NCBI GenBank assembly: GCA_015680685.1
Contig: MNCI01003377.1
Span: 354,571-400,387, forward strand
From: Gnetum montanum
Taxonomy: Eukaryota; Streptophyta; Gnetopsida; Gnetales; Gnetaceae
Direction: 5' to 3'
DNA length: 45,817 nt
In this document: positions 34,142 through 45,347 of the stretch, one piece after another
Position numbering within the stretch: the stretch's first letter is position 1
Layout: each line of letters opens with the position of its first letter
Made by a program: the position numbers and the translations under genes
The notes under the pieces: model-generated
Told to the model about the DNA's origin: nothing
Seen by the model: the letters and a program-made list of their open reading frames with translations, nothing else
The model's database searches: none

Positions 34142-35596
34142 CCAGAAATTCTTGTTCCTAAATTTGAATCTCGTGTTTGGCATTAGTATTGAATTTTAGC
34201 TTGTCGCTATTTTTAAGAGTGCGAGATCTCAGCATGAGGTTCCTGGGCTAGCCGCAACTTATACTTACCGATTGATAATATGCTTCGACGTTACACACTC
34301 ACTCCTATTTACTGCTAGTCTTCATCGCCTAAGCACAACCCATATTTGGAGTAAGATAACGATAACGTCTTAACCTCAAATATTGTATTTAATTGGGGTT
34401 ACACCGAAACGGCTGCAAATATGATGAGTCATAATAAAGAGAAGTTGTGGATGCGCTGACACTGGCGAGATTTTGCAGGGGATTATCCTTACCGTGGAGC
34501 ACATCTACGGTATTCCATGGTTATAGAGTCCCAAATTATTTTTCTTTTGTAATAAAAAATAAGAAATAAAAAAATAAAATAGAGGCATCGTAGTTTTAAT
34601 AGTTGTCAGACATACCTTGACCATAAATTAAGAGTGTAATGATACAAGTTAGCACGATGGGGGTGTGAGTTGGGGAGGGGATTATTGGAACTCAACGCTT
34701 TTTTAATAATATTTACGTTTAAGACATAGAGTCAAATTAGAGAATATGAAGGATTTTGACATTTTTTATTTTGTTTTTTCCAATGATTTATATGACTCTT
34801 TGTTAAAAGACATCACTTTTCAATATCCTTTAGCAAATTATTTGATTTACTTGCCCAATATTATAGAAATAATGTTTTGCATGCTAGTTATTTTTTCCAA
34901 TCTCTTTTGCTTGTTGAACTAGTCAATTTTGAAATAGTTAAGAAATCCTTAGATCTTAAAGTTTTTATGGATCAGCACAATACTTTTATTTCTTAGGAAG
35001 ATAAAGTGGATTTTGATCCCAATGCTTCTTATTACTCAAATTTCTTGTTGGATTAAATTAGAAAATTTTCCTTTTTTTCAAAATATTGAAAACAAAATTG
35101 TTGGCATATTAGCATAATCCTTAATATAGAATTGAAAACATTACTAGATGGTATGCAACGCACACATTATTTTGTAAAGATTAATTTATAGCAGAGGAAG
35201 ACCAAAGTAAAATTCAAGGTTAGTAATCAGTATTTACCCCAAAAATTATATACTATAATTTGTAAAAATTTTGCAGCTATTGTCATTGTGAAAGCCATGT
35301 TGTTGAGATTTGTTCTCTTCTCAATAACAAAAAGTTATTCATGAAAAAGAATAACATTTTTTCAGAGAAAAAAGATAATAGTAGCTTTTAATTGTCACAA
35401 ATGAAACCTTATTTAATAAGTTTTTCAACATTTTACTAATTCTTTTAAATTTGAAGATGCCAATAAATTCTTTATATTTAAAAAGAATTCTTCTTTAGAA
35501 AAAACAACTTTTTAGTAGGGATTAGTAATGAAAGTGCTAATACAAAAGTGATAGGGGTCCCATTGGCCATGGCTAACGAGATTATATCATACTAAG
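34142..35596. other. RGP upstream region, then AT-rich stretch without a gene
   Basis: 34142-34520 may hold distal RGP promoter elements; none was identified. 34520-35596 is very AT-rich with many stops in all frames. No LTR, tRNA or gene was recognised. Confidence 0.5.
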
Positions 35597-36086
35597 TGAT
35601 GAGTACCCCCTATGCCCAACCATACAAATCACAAGTGTTCACTAGCAATCTAGTTGAATTCCATGGACATTAGCTCTCTAAATGCACAATAGTAAAGATA
35701 GTGACCTACAGATGTGATTGTTGTCTTCTTCGCTTCACTTGTGTAGGTGCAAGTATATGGTTAAGTGAGAGCCAAGGCACATGATTTTTATAGATTCTTA
35801 TATTTTTATCTATTTTATCCTAAGTGTAAAACAAAGTAATTTATTGTGAATTAATCTAATAAATTATCTAATGCCTTAAGCTATTCCCTAACACAAGTAT
35901 CTAGTCCCACTTGCCATACACATCCTGAAGTCATGATGATGCTACTAGGTTACCAAGTGTTAAGCTACTAGGTGAACCAAGTGATAACATTTCTGGGATT
36001 ACCAAGCGTTAATGTTATGCTTGAGGTGGTCATACTTATGTGTATTAATTACTAAGAACATAAATGTAAAGTGCATGAATTGTAAG
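35597..36086. repeat. Relic LTR fragment, same family as Elements II and III
   Basis: Begins TGATGAGTACCCCCTATGCC and shares caaccatacaaatcacaagtgttca, ctgggattaccaag and ttaattactaag blocks with the other family LTRs. It stops exactly where Element III begins at 36087, so Element III inserted into it. The missing remainder would lie beyond the right edge of the window. Confidence 0.7.
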
Positions 36087-36831
36087 TGATGACTGGCTAG
36101 GTACCCCTACACTCAACCATACGAATACGAGTGTGCATGCACAATTCGGTTGGACTCTGCAGACGGACTAGTTGTGGTATCTAAATAGTTACACGTTGAT
36201 CGTAGTTCGCTGTCTTCCCACCTGGACTAGTATTTGCTTTGTCATGTATGGTTTAGTCTAGAGTGAGGTGAATGATGGGATCCTAAACTAATGCTACTCT
36301 TAGAGATGATGGGGAACAATCTTAATTAAGCTAATGGACAATGGAAAATGAAATCTATGCTAACCCTAAGTATGATGAGCATCCATCTTTAATCATCCGT
36401 ATGCATCTTGGACCTTATGTACTACTTCTGGGATTACCAAGCACACATTACTTGAGCACTCTTAGATACACTACTGGGTTACTAAGTAGTTACACTAAAT
36501 GTTCGTGATTAAGTCGTATTCATTCCACGTTAATCAATAGGAAGTGTAAATAACAATAAAGGAAATATGAACTAAAAAGACAACGATAAATAATTAACAA
36601 TTAAAGTAATCAAAAGCTAAGTGAATGTTGCAATGATGGAGTAATCTCAATCTTTATTGCTGATCGTGTGCATGTCCAAGTATGTCACACTTGAACAAAG
36701 GTTCCGTACAATTACAATCATCACACTGCTGGCATGCACTAGGGAAAGAACTGAAACTAACTAAAAACTGACAAAAAGACTCTACCCTAAGACTTACCAA
36801 CTACTTCTTCCTTATTGTGTGCCCAAATGTT

Positions 36832-36843
36832 GTATTTATAAGC
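36832..36843 (-). promoter_or_regulatory. TATA box of Element III LTR
   Basis: The minus strand reads GCTTATAAATAC, about 100 bp from the LTR 5' end. The related Element II LTR has the same motif near 28127. Confidence 0.65.
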
Positions 36844-36855
36844 TTACACAGGAAT

Positions 36856-36910
36856 CACGATATCGTGTATTCGATATCATTATCCAGGCTGCGATATCGT
36901 GTACCTGATA
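36856..36910. promoter_or_regulatory. Cluster of GATATC palindromes upstream of the LTR TATA box
   Basis: CACGATATCGTG is a perfect palindrome at 36856-36867. Further GATATC cores are near 36873 and 36893, the last followed by GTGTACCTGATA. The cluster starts about 13 bp upstream of the TATA box in the sense direction. A near-identical arrangement recurs at 40470-40531. Confidence 0.55.
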
Positions 36911-36938
36911 TTGAGGCCTGGCAAACCATGATTCATCA

Positions 36939-36952
36939 TACCCCCATGATTG
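36939..36952 (-). other. Element III polypurine tract
   Basis: The minus strand reads TCATGGGGGTA directly before LTR start TGATGAATC. Confidence 0.6.
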
Positions 36953-37124
36953 AATAACAACTCGTCCTTGAGTCAGACAAAATGAAAATGAGTTCAATTG
37001 ATTACACAGTGGATAAGTATGAGATTATTAACTAACTAGGAATTACTCATGCCGTAGTGTGGGATTGAACAAAATAAAATTGGAACACAAACATAGAATT
37101 ACAAAAAGAAAAATTTGTTGGAAC

Positions 37125-39950
37125 TCATGTGGTTCTTAGTGGTGGTGACTCCTCCATGGGTCTCTTCCCCTTATCTTGTGCTCTAGGCTTTGGAAATGGA
37201 TGTCTCTGAAGGAGCGCGTGGAGATTTTCTTCTTCAGTATGGGGATTCTGTGCTATCCATGCTGATGCTCCAATGTTTGATGGAGTCAACACATCCCATG
37301 GGCATAGTAGTTGTGAGAGCATCTGATTACTTGACATACCAAACTGCAAACAACTGTTGTTCCTCTTCATAGGTTGTGGCTTTGTCCTTGCATTCTTGGT
37401 AGTCCATGAGCTATCAAGCTAAATCCACTGTGACATCTTTTTGTCCTTGGTAGTTGGTCTTGACCACCTCTAATTTAGAATTTTCTACTTCTAATCTCTA
37501 TAATGTCTTCTTGTGTTTAGCAAATTCTGTTTCATATTTAGAGTAGGTGGTTGCTACATGCTTCTCCAATTCTATTCTTGGGGGTCCTACTATCAACATG
37601 GCTAAGTTGGCATACTGCAAGTTTGCCAACTCCATGTACTCCGTGAGATCTTGTATCTGCAGTTCCTGACTTTTTAGTTCTGCTTGATGGACAAAGGCAT
37701 AAGTATCCAATATGGCCCACCAATCAACGTTCTAAGCACTGAGAGTGTTAATATGGGCTTTGGCCATATGGATTTCTTTCTCAATCACCTATTTGTACAT
37801 CCCCACTTGATCTCTAAAATGCTCCTTAAGCTTCTCATGTTGCTTGGCTTCATTCTGCCACGTGCTTATTTCAATCGCTATCTTCTGGTGGATCACACAT
37901 ATCTCCTCCATTGAAAGGGTTATGTTCTCTCTGGCCAACTGATTCATATCCTGGTTGACCCTTATTAATTATTCTTGCAATTGCTGAAAATTTTCCTCGA
38001 GAACATTCTTTTATTTTTCTACTGTGGTCAACTGGAGATTTTTAGTAGCGAGGTGTTTATTTTCTTCTTGTGAGGCCTTGAGTGCTTTGGCATGTGCATA
38101 CGTTTGAGCTTGTGCCTTGGAAGCATCCTAATCAGCCTTCTCTTTTTTCTTCATCACTTTTTTATTCTCTTCCAACAATTTAGTTAGCTACTCTATCCTA
38201 AAGGATTCTAGTTGCTCTACAGGGATGAATTGGGATGGATCCCACTATGCAGCTTATAGGGTGACGAGCTTTTCTTAGAGTCTTTTTAACTCCTCCTCTG
38301 CATGTTCGGCCCTGAACTCTACCATGACCAGCTTCCCTTTTGTAGATATGAGGTCTAACTATGTTGTTGTGACATCTTGAGGGATATCAAACAAGGATGC
38401 CATCACTTGTCTTGTCAACAACAACCGATCTAGAACATCCTCATGATTTGCAAGAGTCATTGAGGGACTAGCCAAGGTTTGAGCATCGTGTGCTCCTGTA
38501 GAATATACCAGTGGCGTAACAAGAACATTAAATGATTCTTTGATATGATCTGTGATCAGTTCTACTACTCTCACTACATCCTAGTGCTGCATGATCACTA
38601 CTATGGCACCTTTACTAGTTTCTAATTGCACTTGAAAAGATGTAGCGTTTCTAGAGATCTGTTGTGACTAGTGTTATTCCTCTCCTCCTGTTTGGATGGA
38701 CACCTCACCCCATGTGCGATCAATTAAGACTGTGGATCATATGGCATCATCAATGACCCTAAAGAGATTTGCTTCATCATGGCTTCCCCAATTGACCGAT
38801 TCAACGATGGCCCTGAGATAGCTCATCAATGGTCGATAGTCTTGCGGTGGTGGTAGCGGTTGGTCTTGTTGGCCTATAGGTTGTGTGCTAGGCCCCGCTT
38901 CCTATTGTTAACTAGGCCTTGTATTTGGAAGTTGGCTAGGCCCTGTAGTTTTGGGTGCAGTGGGCCCCACCGTCTATTCTTGCTAGGCTCCAATGTCTCA
39001 CCAGCATTTTTCCTTGGGGCTGGTGGCTTTAGTAATTCAGTAAATGAGGCATTTTGAGCCTTTCTGGGGACGTCATTGCTGTACCCCAGAATTCCAACAT
39101 GTTGGCACAACTTCTTGATTAGGCAGGGAAAAGGCAATGTGAACTTCCTTGTTTTACGTTCTTCAAACTGCCTTAAAATTTTTATGAGATATAGATGGGG
39201 TAGGTTGGCATCAACCTTGTCCATCAAGATGGCACTTCCTCTAGCCGCATAGGTGGAAATTCTGTTCAATCCTTTTGTTGGGAAAATGTGATATGTGCCA
39301 ATTTTGAAGTAGATCCTCTCTTCAAGTGTAAGCTCTCCATATGTTTTATCCTCCTTGTCGTATGCCCTTTTTAACCATATCTTGCGTGCATCCACATCAG
39401 AACAAGTGGACAAGTGAGCAACTTTGGGCCCTATATTCGAAAGATTTAACACTTTTGAAATGGCCTTGGTAGAGAAATCAACAAAAATCCCACCAATATC
39501 AACGGTGGTGCTTTCTTCCTTGTTGTGCCAAAATTGGTACGTCTCCCCCAAGTACCAATCACCACTCCTAGAGAGAACAGGCCACAGTGGAGACCCTTTA
39601 AGTTGGTCTCTGATTGCCTTAGGGGAAAATTCAATGAAAGGTCCAAAATTGAGTTCCACAAATTTCTCAGGCAAGTTCATTGTTAACAACTGCTGACATG
39701 GACCTTTCACGAATTTCTTGAACACATTCTAAAGACAACGTGAGATGTTGTCCTTGTTCAAGTACCCTACCATCTCCACGTTCAGCATGCCCTGATTGCG
39801 CAGTAACAGGAGGTTTCTAATGAATGCTGAATGATTGTGCATCCTACTTTGCATGTTCTTCAAGAGGCACTTGGCCTTTGCCTCTCCTTAGTCATTTGGA
39901 TGTACCCTGAGAGGATCCTCCTTATTATCCTCTTTTAGTGGCCATCTACA
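37125..39950 (-). pseudogene. Coiled-coil gene carried by Element III, unrecognised, decayed
   Basis: The frame enters after an acceptor-like TGATTGTAG near 39950. The longest intact block is 39725-38874 (283 residues). It looks globular, with a W-Y-L-G-E-T-Y-Q-F-W segment, G-I-F-V-D-F-S-T-K-A-I and later F-P-T-K-G-L-N-R-I-S-T-Y-A-A-R-G-S-A. After a frameshift near 38.87 kb the protein continues to about 37.4 kb as a long Glu/Lys/Gln-rich coiled coil with heptad-like spacing. Its end, in another frame, is a Pro/Lys-rich tail (stop at 37127-37125). At least a dozen in-frame stops occur, most of them TAG where Gln would fit. I do not recognise the family. The total would be roughly 900 residues. 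It lies in the same orientation as gag but has its own TATA-like promoter. Confidence 0.6.
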
Positions 39951-40449
39951 ATCACACGAGACCGATTATCAGTAAGGCTATTTACAAAATTAGATTAATA
40001 CCTTACTCCTTGCCCTTAATAGATTTATTTCTTACTTAGTGTGATTTCGAGTTAGATATTTTCATGAAAATTCCCCTAAAAGTTTTAATATTGGGCCCAA
40101 TTTTGATTAGGTGACTCCAAAAAAATAATTTTTATGATCTAGGTGAAGAAATAAAATTACTTTGGCAAGCATTTTTAGCATTTTAAAGGTCACTTGCCCT
40201 TGATAATATCCTTCGAGCAATGACAAATTTCGAAAAAACTATGTGCGACTTGAAGTGTACCCTTCCCCCATGACTAAGTTAAACACTCTGAGTTTAAGCA
40301 AGTTCGATCGGAACGAGAATCAAAGTGTTAATGTGCAATTTATTGATGTTTGAATGATAGTTGCGCAAGCTAGAAAATTCGTGAAAGAAAATTACAACAA
40401 CTCCCCTCGCATGAACAGTGAAAAATGACATTGACGTGCGCAGGGAGGT
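39951..40449 (-). other. Presumed 5' untranslated region and intron of the coiled-coil gene
   Basis: Non-coding between the TATA-like sequence at 40450-40471 and the acceptor-like site near 39950. The donor was not fixed. Confidence 0.35.
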
Positions 40450-40531
40450 CCATATATATAGTTTTTATATACACGATATCGTGTACCTGCTAGCACGGAC
40501 GTGATACCGGATACCTGATATCGTGTTCCTT
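40450..40531 (-). promoter_or_regulatory. Internal promoter: TATA-like sequence plus GATATC palindromes
   Basis: The minus strand reads TATATAAAAAC (40471-40461) and CTATATATATGG (40461-40450). Immediately upstream is a perfect 16-bp palindrome, TACACGATATCGTGTA (40470-40485), then GTGATACCGGATACC and a further GATATCGTG around 40520-40530. This copies the palindrome-TATA arrangement of the Element III LTR. Confidence 0.5.
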
Positions 40532-41116
40532 CTAAAATAGGATACTTGGCAAAATTGATAAATTTTCAAATTTCCAAGGCAAAAAATGAAGGATTTAAGG
40601 TTTATTTAAAAGATCTAGGGTAATGTTGAAGGCACCAAAAGTGTAATGAAGTGGAATTTTATAATGAAATTCGTGAATAGGGTGAGGAAAAAGGACATGT
40701 AGTGGTGCATAGGAACATTTGAATTAAAATGATGATAAAGGAAAAGATAACTTTAGTAATGCAGTACTCAAAAGGTATAAGATGATGTGAGGATGTGCAA
40801 TGAGTGCAAATTACAAAAGCTACGTAAGTGGGTCCTCCCCAAAGCAGGTTCCTACCTATCATGCCCTTACGTCCCCCCCTTTGAAAATGTCCATAGGCAC
40901 TAAAAGAGTTAAATGCAATCCACACTAGTTCCACAAAACACACACATGTAGATACCACTCTCATGAGGTATGAATTCTATGCCACACAAGACACAAGTCA
41001 AAAATACATGAACAACAAGATGAGATGAATCATAGAAGGGATTTCAGAAATCGAGACATGAGGTAACTAACCCTAGGCACAATGAATCCTGAGTGTAGGG
41101 CATGATTAATGTGTCA
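40532..41116. other. Element III spacer, no gene recognised
   Basis: An open frame on the minus strand at 40964-40659 has no family features and is probably chance. Confidence 0.45.
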
Positions 41117-44100
41117 TTAGCCCGTTGCTCCAAGATCAAGACCAATTCCATGCCTTTGAACAGTGACATCACATTGTTTCATCCAATGATGGACAACCAT
41201 AAGAGCACCATAATAGCAAGGCGTATGATTACTTGGCATTTTTTCTAAGGGAGGAGTGATTTGGAATTTCTTTGTGGCATGTTCTTGTTTGGTCTTTTTT
41301 TTGATGTTTTCTTTTATTTTCTTCTTTTCTTCTTCTAGCCACTTTGGCACTTTGTCCTTTCCAACAGTGAATCAAAGAAGCCATCAACCTTCAGGCATGG
41401 GTGCATGTCTTTCTATTGGGACCCCCAAAATAGCATTGATTTTCTTTATTGAGTGCCTTTATTACTCTTACTCCCATTTTTCGTTAGATCTACAAGGACC
41501 TTAGTACAACCAAGTTGCATGATAGCACCTACAAATGTCACCAAAGAGAATCCACAAGTCCCCTTGATGTCACACCCTGGCCATTCCCTCTTAGTCCATC
41601 ATTTTTTGCTTTGGGCATAATAAGCACAAAATTACTTTAAGTTTTAATGATGACAAGAATATCATCATAGCTAGAGTAGAACCTCTTATTAATAGAATGG
41701 GTGGGTAGATGTTGTGGGATCACTATCCAAATAATTAGTCACCTGAGACTTGATAGCATAGGACAACACCCCAACCAAAAAGTCACATGAGTATTTTATT
41801 CATCGATGAGATTATCCTCAAAAAGATAAAACAATAAATTGGAAATGAAAAACTGGAAAACAAAAAATTGTAAAATCAAAGAAAAGGAAAAACATTTACT
41901 AATTTTGTTTGTTAGAATGGAGGATATGCCCCATAACTAAACTTTTGAGCATGACTAGAATTAATAAATGGAAAATGCAGATCCATGCATGTTGGAAATA
42001 TTGGAGTCTATTCATATCTAAACCATTGGGTGTCTTTTGATGTGGTGGCTGGAATGTACCCAACTTGGGGTTCACACACTTGATTAAATTTGGCATAGTG
42101 GGGAAAATTATAAGATGTGGTCATGTGATAAGGAGTTAACCCACTATGGCACCTGTAATCATAAGATGGTATGCAAGGATCAATATGTCTCCCTACATGG
42201 TTATATTCATTGGGTCACATGGTTGTTGGAGTGTTGATTGATGGCCTTGATAAGGTAACAAGAGGTGTTGAGTTGGAGGGAGAAGATGCATCACAACGTT
42301 GAACTTCTGTTGAGTTGGTGGATGCAGTGGTTTTAGAACCGTGCTATCTCTTTCTACGGTCATGCCTAAAGAAAGGACGCTTTCGACATTGTGGAGGACA
42401 TCCACTGTTGTTGACAGTAGCTGCACAAGTAACGTTCGTGGGTTGGTGGTGTTGTGAAAAACCTTTTGGCACAACTAGTGGTAATGTAGAAGAAGGTGAA
42501 TGATGAGATTATTGAGGGTGAAGATAAGTGCAAGGAACATGAGGTGGTGATCTTGTTGGAGAGGACATGGGTTGATAGTACTCAAAAGAATGAAAACGAT
42601 GTGATGAAATAAAGGACGTTAACACAGTTGGTAAAATAGGATACTAAACATAATAAGCACTTAGGTTCAGATGGTATGAAGGGTATGACTAGTTTGACGA
42701 TGGGCTCCCCCATGACTAGGGTTTTTGCCACTGTGGTTGAACCCGGTATTTTGATATGAAATCTAGATGTAACATTACTCCCCAATGCTCATGTAAATGT
42801 GACAAGATTGGGAATTGGCCTTTGGAATGATCCTATAGGAAAATGTCACATTGATACAGGTGATTTGTAGTTGAGCTCTTATCCTTATGTTTTCAACCCT
42901 TCTTTTCAATTGTCGCATGGTGTCCTGTCTTGTTTCTTAGTTTAGCATGGTTCCATTTCTAATAATGTTGGCATATTCTCCACATTTTTCATGTATCCAT
43001 TCCATCATCTTATTTATCTTTACCTCAATTTCTTCTAGTGATTGTAGTATTGGCGAAGATGATTCCACCTCCATGAGGTGAGTTGATTTCTCCTCTTTAT
43101 GAACCTTTGTTATTTTGAGATTTGGTCCTATTGAGATCTTTCAATATTCTCCCATTTGGCTATTTCTCCTTCTTGCTTTGCTACCCACTTGATAAGCTCT
43201 TAGAATTGGTGGGTTCATAGTTCATATAGTTGACCTAGGGCATACATATCTAGGGTCTCCCTTGTTTCATTACGGAGCCCATCCATGATGTGAAACATTA
43301 GCCTCTCCTCAGAGAACCCATGGCCTAGGCATTTGTTTAATAATGAAAAATATCTTTCTAAGGCCATGTCCAATGGTTTATGTTGCCCTTGTTTCCACTC
43401 TTGGATTTGTTTCCTCAAGGCTAACATTCTTGCATAGGTTTGATATCTTTCATTGAAGAGTTCTACCATTGTCGGCCAACGTTGAATTGATTTTGATTTT
43501 AAAGACCTATACCATACTTTTGCTTGGCCAATGAGTGTCATAGGAAAGAGCTTAAGTCTTTTCCATTCATTATCAATTTTGTTCCATGAATAGGCATCGT
43601 AGAAGGCTTGTAAATGATGTTTCAGATCTAAATCATAGCCTCTTGAAAATTTGGGAAAGTTATTTAAGTCAAGCCTGGGTAGACAGCTTTGCTTGCGATG
43701 CCTGTGGGATATTTGAACAGCTTCTTGTATATGCATTAGGCTCTTAGTGGCCAGTAGGGGTTCATCATCACTAAGTAGGTTATGAGTTGGTGAGTTGGGA
43801 TGGTATTGTCTTTATTCATGTTGGCGTTCATGACTTTGCCCGTGGGTTCGATTTTTATTTCTACGCCAACCCCTTGAGAGATGGTCATCCATGTCATGAC
43901 TTGACATTGAAGGAACAGAGGAAGAGAAAGAACTAGAAGACTCATCATGACTTTTGTAAGTCTTCTAAATCATCCTTGGATAAATTCTTGTTAACTATTG
44001 AGAAGGTCCTAGGCCTTATGGGCCCCCTCGTTCTATGGGATGTCCCATCCTCACTAAAGGTGTCTAGGTTGGATGAAAAGAGTCCTTGAGTATTGTTGGG

Positions 44101-44232
44101 GTGTTCATAAACATATGAGACTCCTGCATAAGATTGAGTACTCCAAAATTCTTTTTTATCATAAATTGCATTGGTTCCCCGATGAATTACCTCACTAGTT
44201 ATTGCGTTATCATAGTCTTGTGAGAGAGACAT
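41117..44232 (-). pseudogene. Element III gag and downstream low-complexity region
   Basis: Starts at ATG 44232 (M-S-L-S-Q-D-Y). The capsid domain is at 43736-43215 (173 residues open), with F-P-K-F-S-R-G-Y, W-K-R-L-K-L-F-P-M-T-L-I-G-Q-A-K-V-W-Y and F-N-E-R-Y-Q-T-Y. This is a good match to the Retrotrans_gag layout of Ty3/gypsy. From 42.9 to 41.9 kb the frame is a Ser/Thr/Pro/His/Tyr-rich linker. At 41350-41117 comes a Lys/Glu-rich helix, then H-G-I-G-L-D-L-G-A-T-G, which may be the start of an aspartic protease (D-x-G-A), though not convincingly. No RT follows. Confidence 0.8.
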
Positions 44233-44345
44233 TGTTGTGAATTGTGTGTAAATTATTTGTGATTAGTTTCTTTCTAAAAGATATATCATCAAGGCTTCAT
44301 TACATCGATCTTGGATGATGTAAATAATCCAAATAACTAGCATTG

Positions 44346-44364
44346 TCCCCAGCAACGGCATCAA
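44346..44364 (-). other. Element III primer-binding site (tRNA-Asp type)
   Basis: The minus strand reads TTGATGCCGTTGCTGGGGA right inside the LTR. Athila-like elements commonly use TGGCGCCGTTGCCGGGGA; the differences are C-to-T or G-to-A changes. Confidence 0.75.
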
Positions 44365-44996
44365 TGATGAGTGGCTAGCTACCCCTACACTCAACCATAC
44401 AAATATGAGCATGCACACATGATCCAGTTGAACTCCATAAATGGACTAGTTATGGTATCTAGATAGTTACACATTGATCGCAGTTCGTTGTCTTCCCACC
44501 TGAACTAGTATTTGCTTTGTCACATATGGTTTAGTCTAGAGTGAGGTGAATGATGGGATCCTAAACTAATGCTACTCCTAGAGACAATGGGGAATAATAT
44601 TAATTAAGCTAATGGACAATGGAAAATGAAATCGATGCTAACCCTAAGTGCAATGAGCATCTGTGTTTAATCATCCGTATACATCTTGGACCTCGTGTAC
44701 TACTTCTGGGATTACCAAGTGTAGATTACTTGAGCACTCTTAGATATGCTATTGGGTTACCAAGTAGTTACACTTAAATGTTCGTGATTAAGTCATACTC
44801 ATTCCACGTTAATCAATAAGAAGTGAAAATGACAATAAAGGAAATATGAACTAAAAAGACAATGATAAATAATTAATAATTAAAGTAATTAAAAGCTAAT
44901 TGAATGCTGCAATGATGGAGTAATCTTGATCTTTATTGCTAATTTTGTGCGTGTCCAAGTACGTCACACTTGAACAAAGGTTTCATACAATTACAG
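44365..44996 (-). repeat. Element III 5' LTR, interrupted by Element IV
   Basis: Aligns with 36087-36720 almost base for base, beginning TGATGAGTGGCTAGC, and stops abruptly after acaattacag at 44996. The remaining ~220 bp, including its TATA box and GATATC cluster, would lie beyond the window, past Element IV. Confidence 0.85.
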
Positions 44997-45001
44997 TACT
45001 T

Positions 45002-45223
45002 TGCAAAGTTGGCTGAATCTTTTTAAGATAAGTCATTTGTAGTTTACACACAATGCAATTGTTTCATTTTTCACAACCGCACACTGCAACAGCACACACA
45101 CATACTCACATTAACTACTGAGTCTATTTGGAGGTATCTGGGCCTTGGTGTTGCCAAAGACTAGCAAGCACCTAAATCCTGTTCGAGGACACTCATTGGC
45201 GGTCGCATCCCAAACGGTCACCA
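45002..45223 (+). repeat. Element IV 5' LTR candidate, short (~222 bp)
   Basis: Starts TGCAAAGTTGG just inside the break in the Element III LTR and ends CGGTCACCA before a primer-binding site. TG...CA ends fit, but no second copy is visible, so the extent is provisional. Confidence 0.45.
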
Positions 45224-45233
45224 ATAGTTCTTT

Positions 45234-45250
45234 TGGCACTAGAAGGAGGG
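45234..45250 (+). other. Element IV primer-binding site
   Basis: TGGCACTAGAAGGAGGG, preceded by atagttcttt. It matches the Element I site and spacing almost exactly. Confidence 0.6.
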
Positions 45251-45347
45251 CTAAAAATTTAGCCTCTAAGTTCATAAGCCTTATAATTTTAGCACATCAA
45301 AAAATTTTGTTACTATAAAGGCTTAAGAAATTAGATATTTTCAGTTC

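Larger units (their letters stand above)
36087..36938 (-). repeat. Element III 3' LTR (complete, 852 bp)
   Basis: Plus-strand ends are TGATGACTGG and ATTCATCA, giving a 6-bp terminal inverted repeat, TGATGA/TCATCA. Positions 36087-36720 align with 44365-44996. The sense-5' end abuts a polypurine tract. Confidence 0.85.
36087..44996 (-). mobile_element. Element III: non-autonomous Athila-like LTR retrotransposon with an extra gene
   Basis: Minus-strand element with LTRs at 36087-36938 and 44365-44996 (the latter interrupted by Element IV), a tRNA-Asp-type primer-binding site at 44364-44346 and a polypurine tract at 36939. Inside are gag (from 44232), a low-complexity region, then from about 40.5 kb a promoter and a coiled-coil gene to 37.1 kb. 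No RT, RNase H or integrase motif is present, so mobility would have depended on enzymes from a relative such as Element II. The 5 bp left of the element are GTAAG; the matching right duplication lies outside the window. Confidence 0.75.

Noticed and set aside
34700-35590. Possible LINE or pararetrovirus relic in the AT-rich stretch
   Set aside because: Translations on the plus strand gave no recognisable RT, nuclease or movement-protein motif and many stops.
42193-42503. Paired frames on both strands (42193-42474 minus, 42315-42503 plus)
   Set aside because: They fall in the low-complexity linker of Element III gag, whose continuing frame is a different one.
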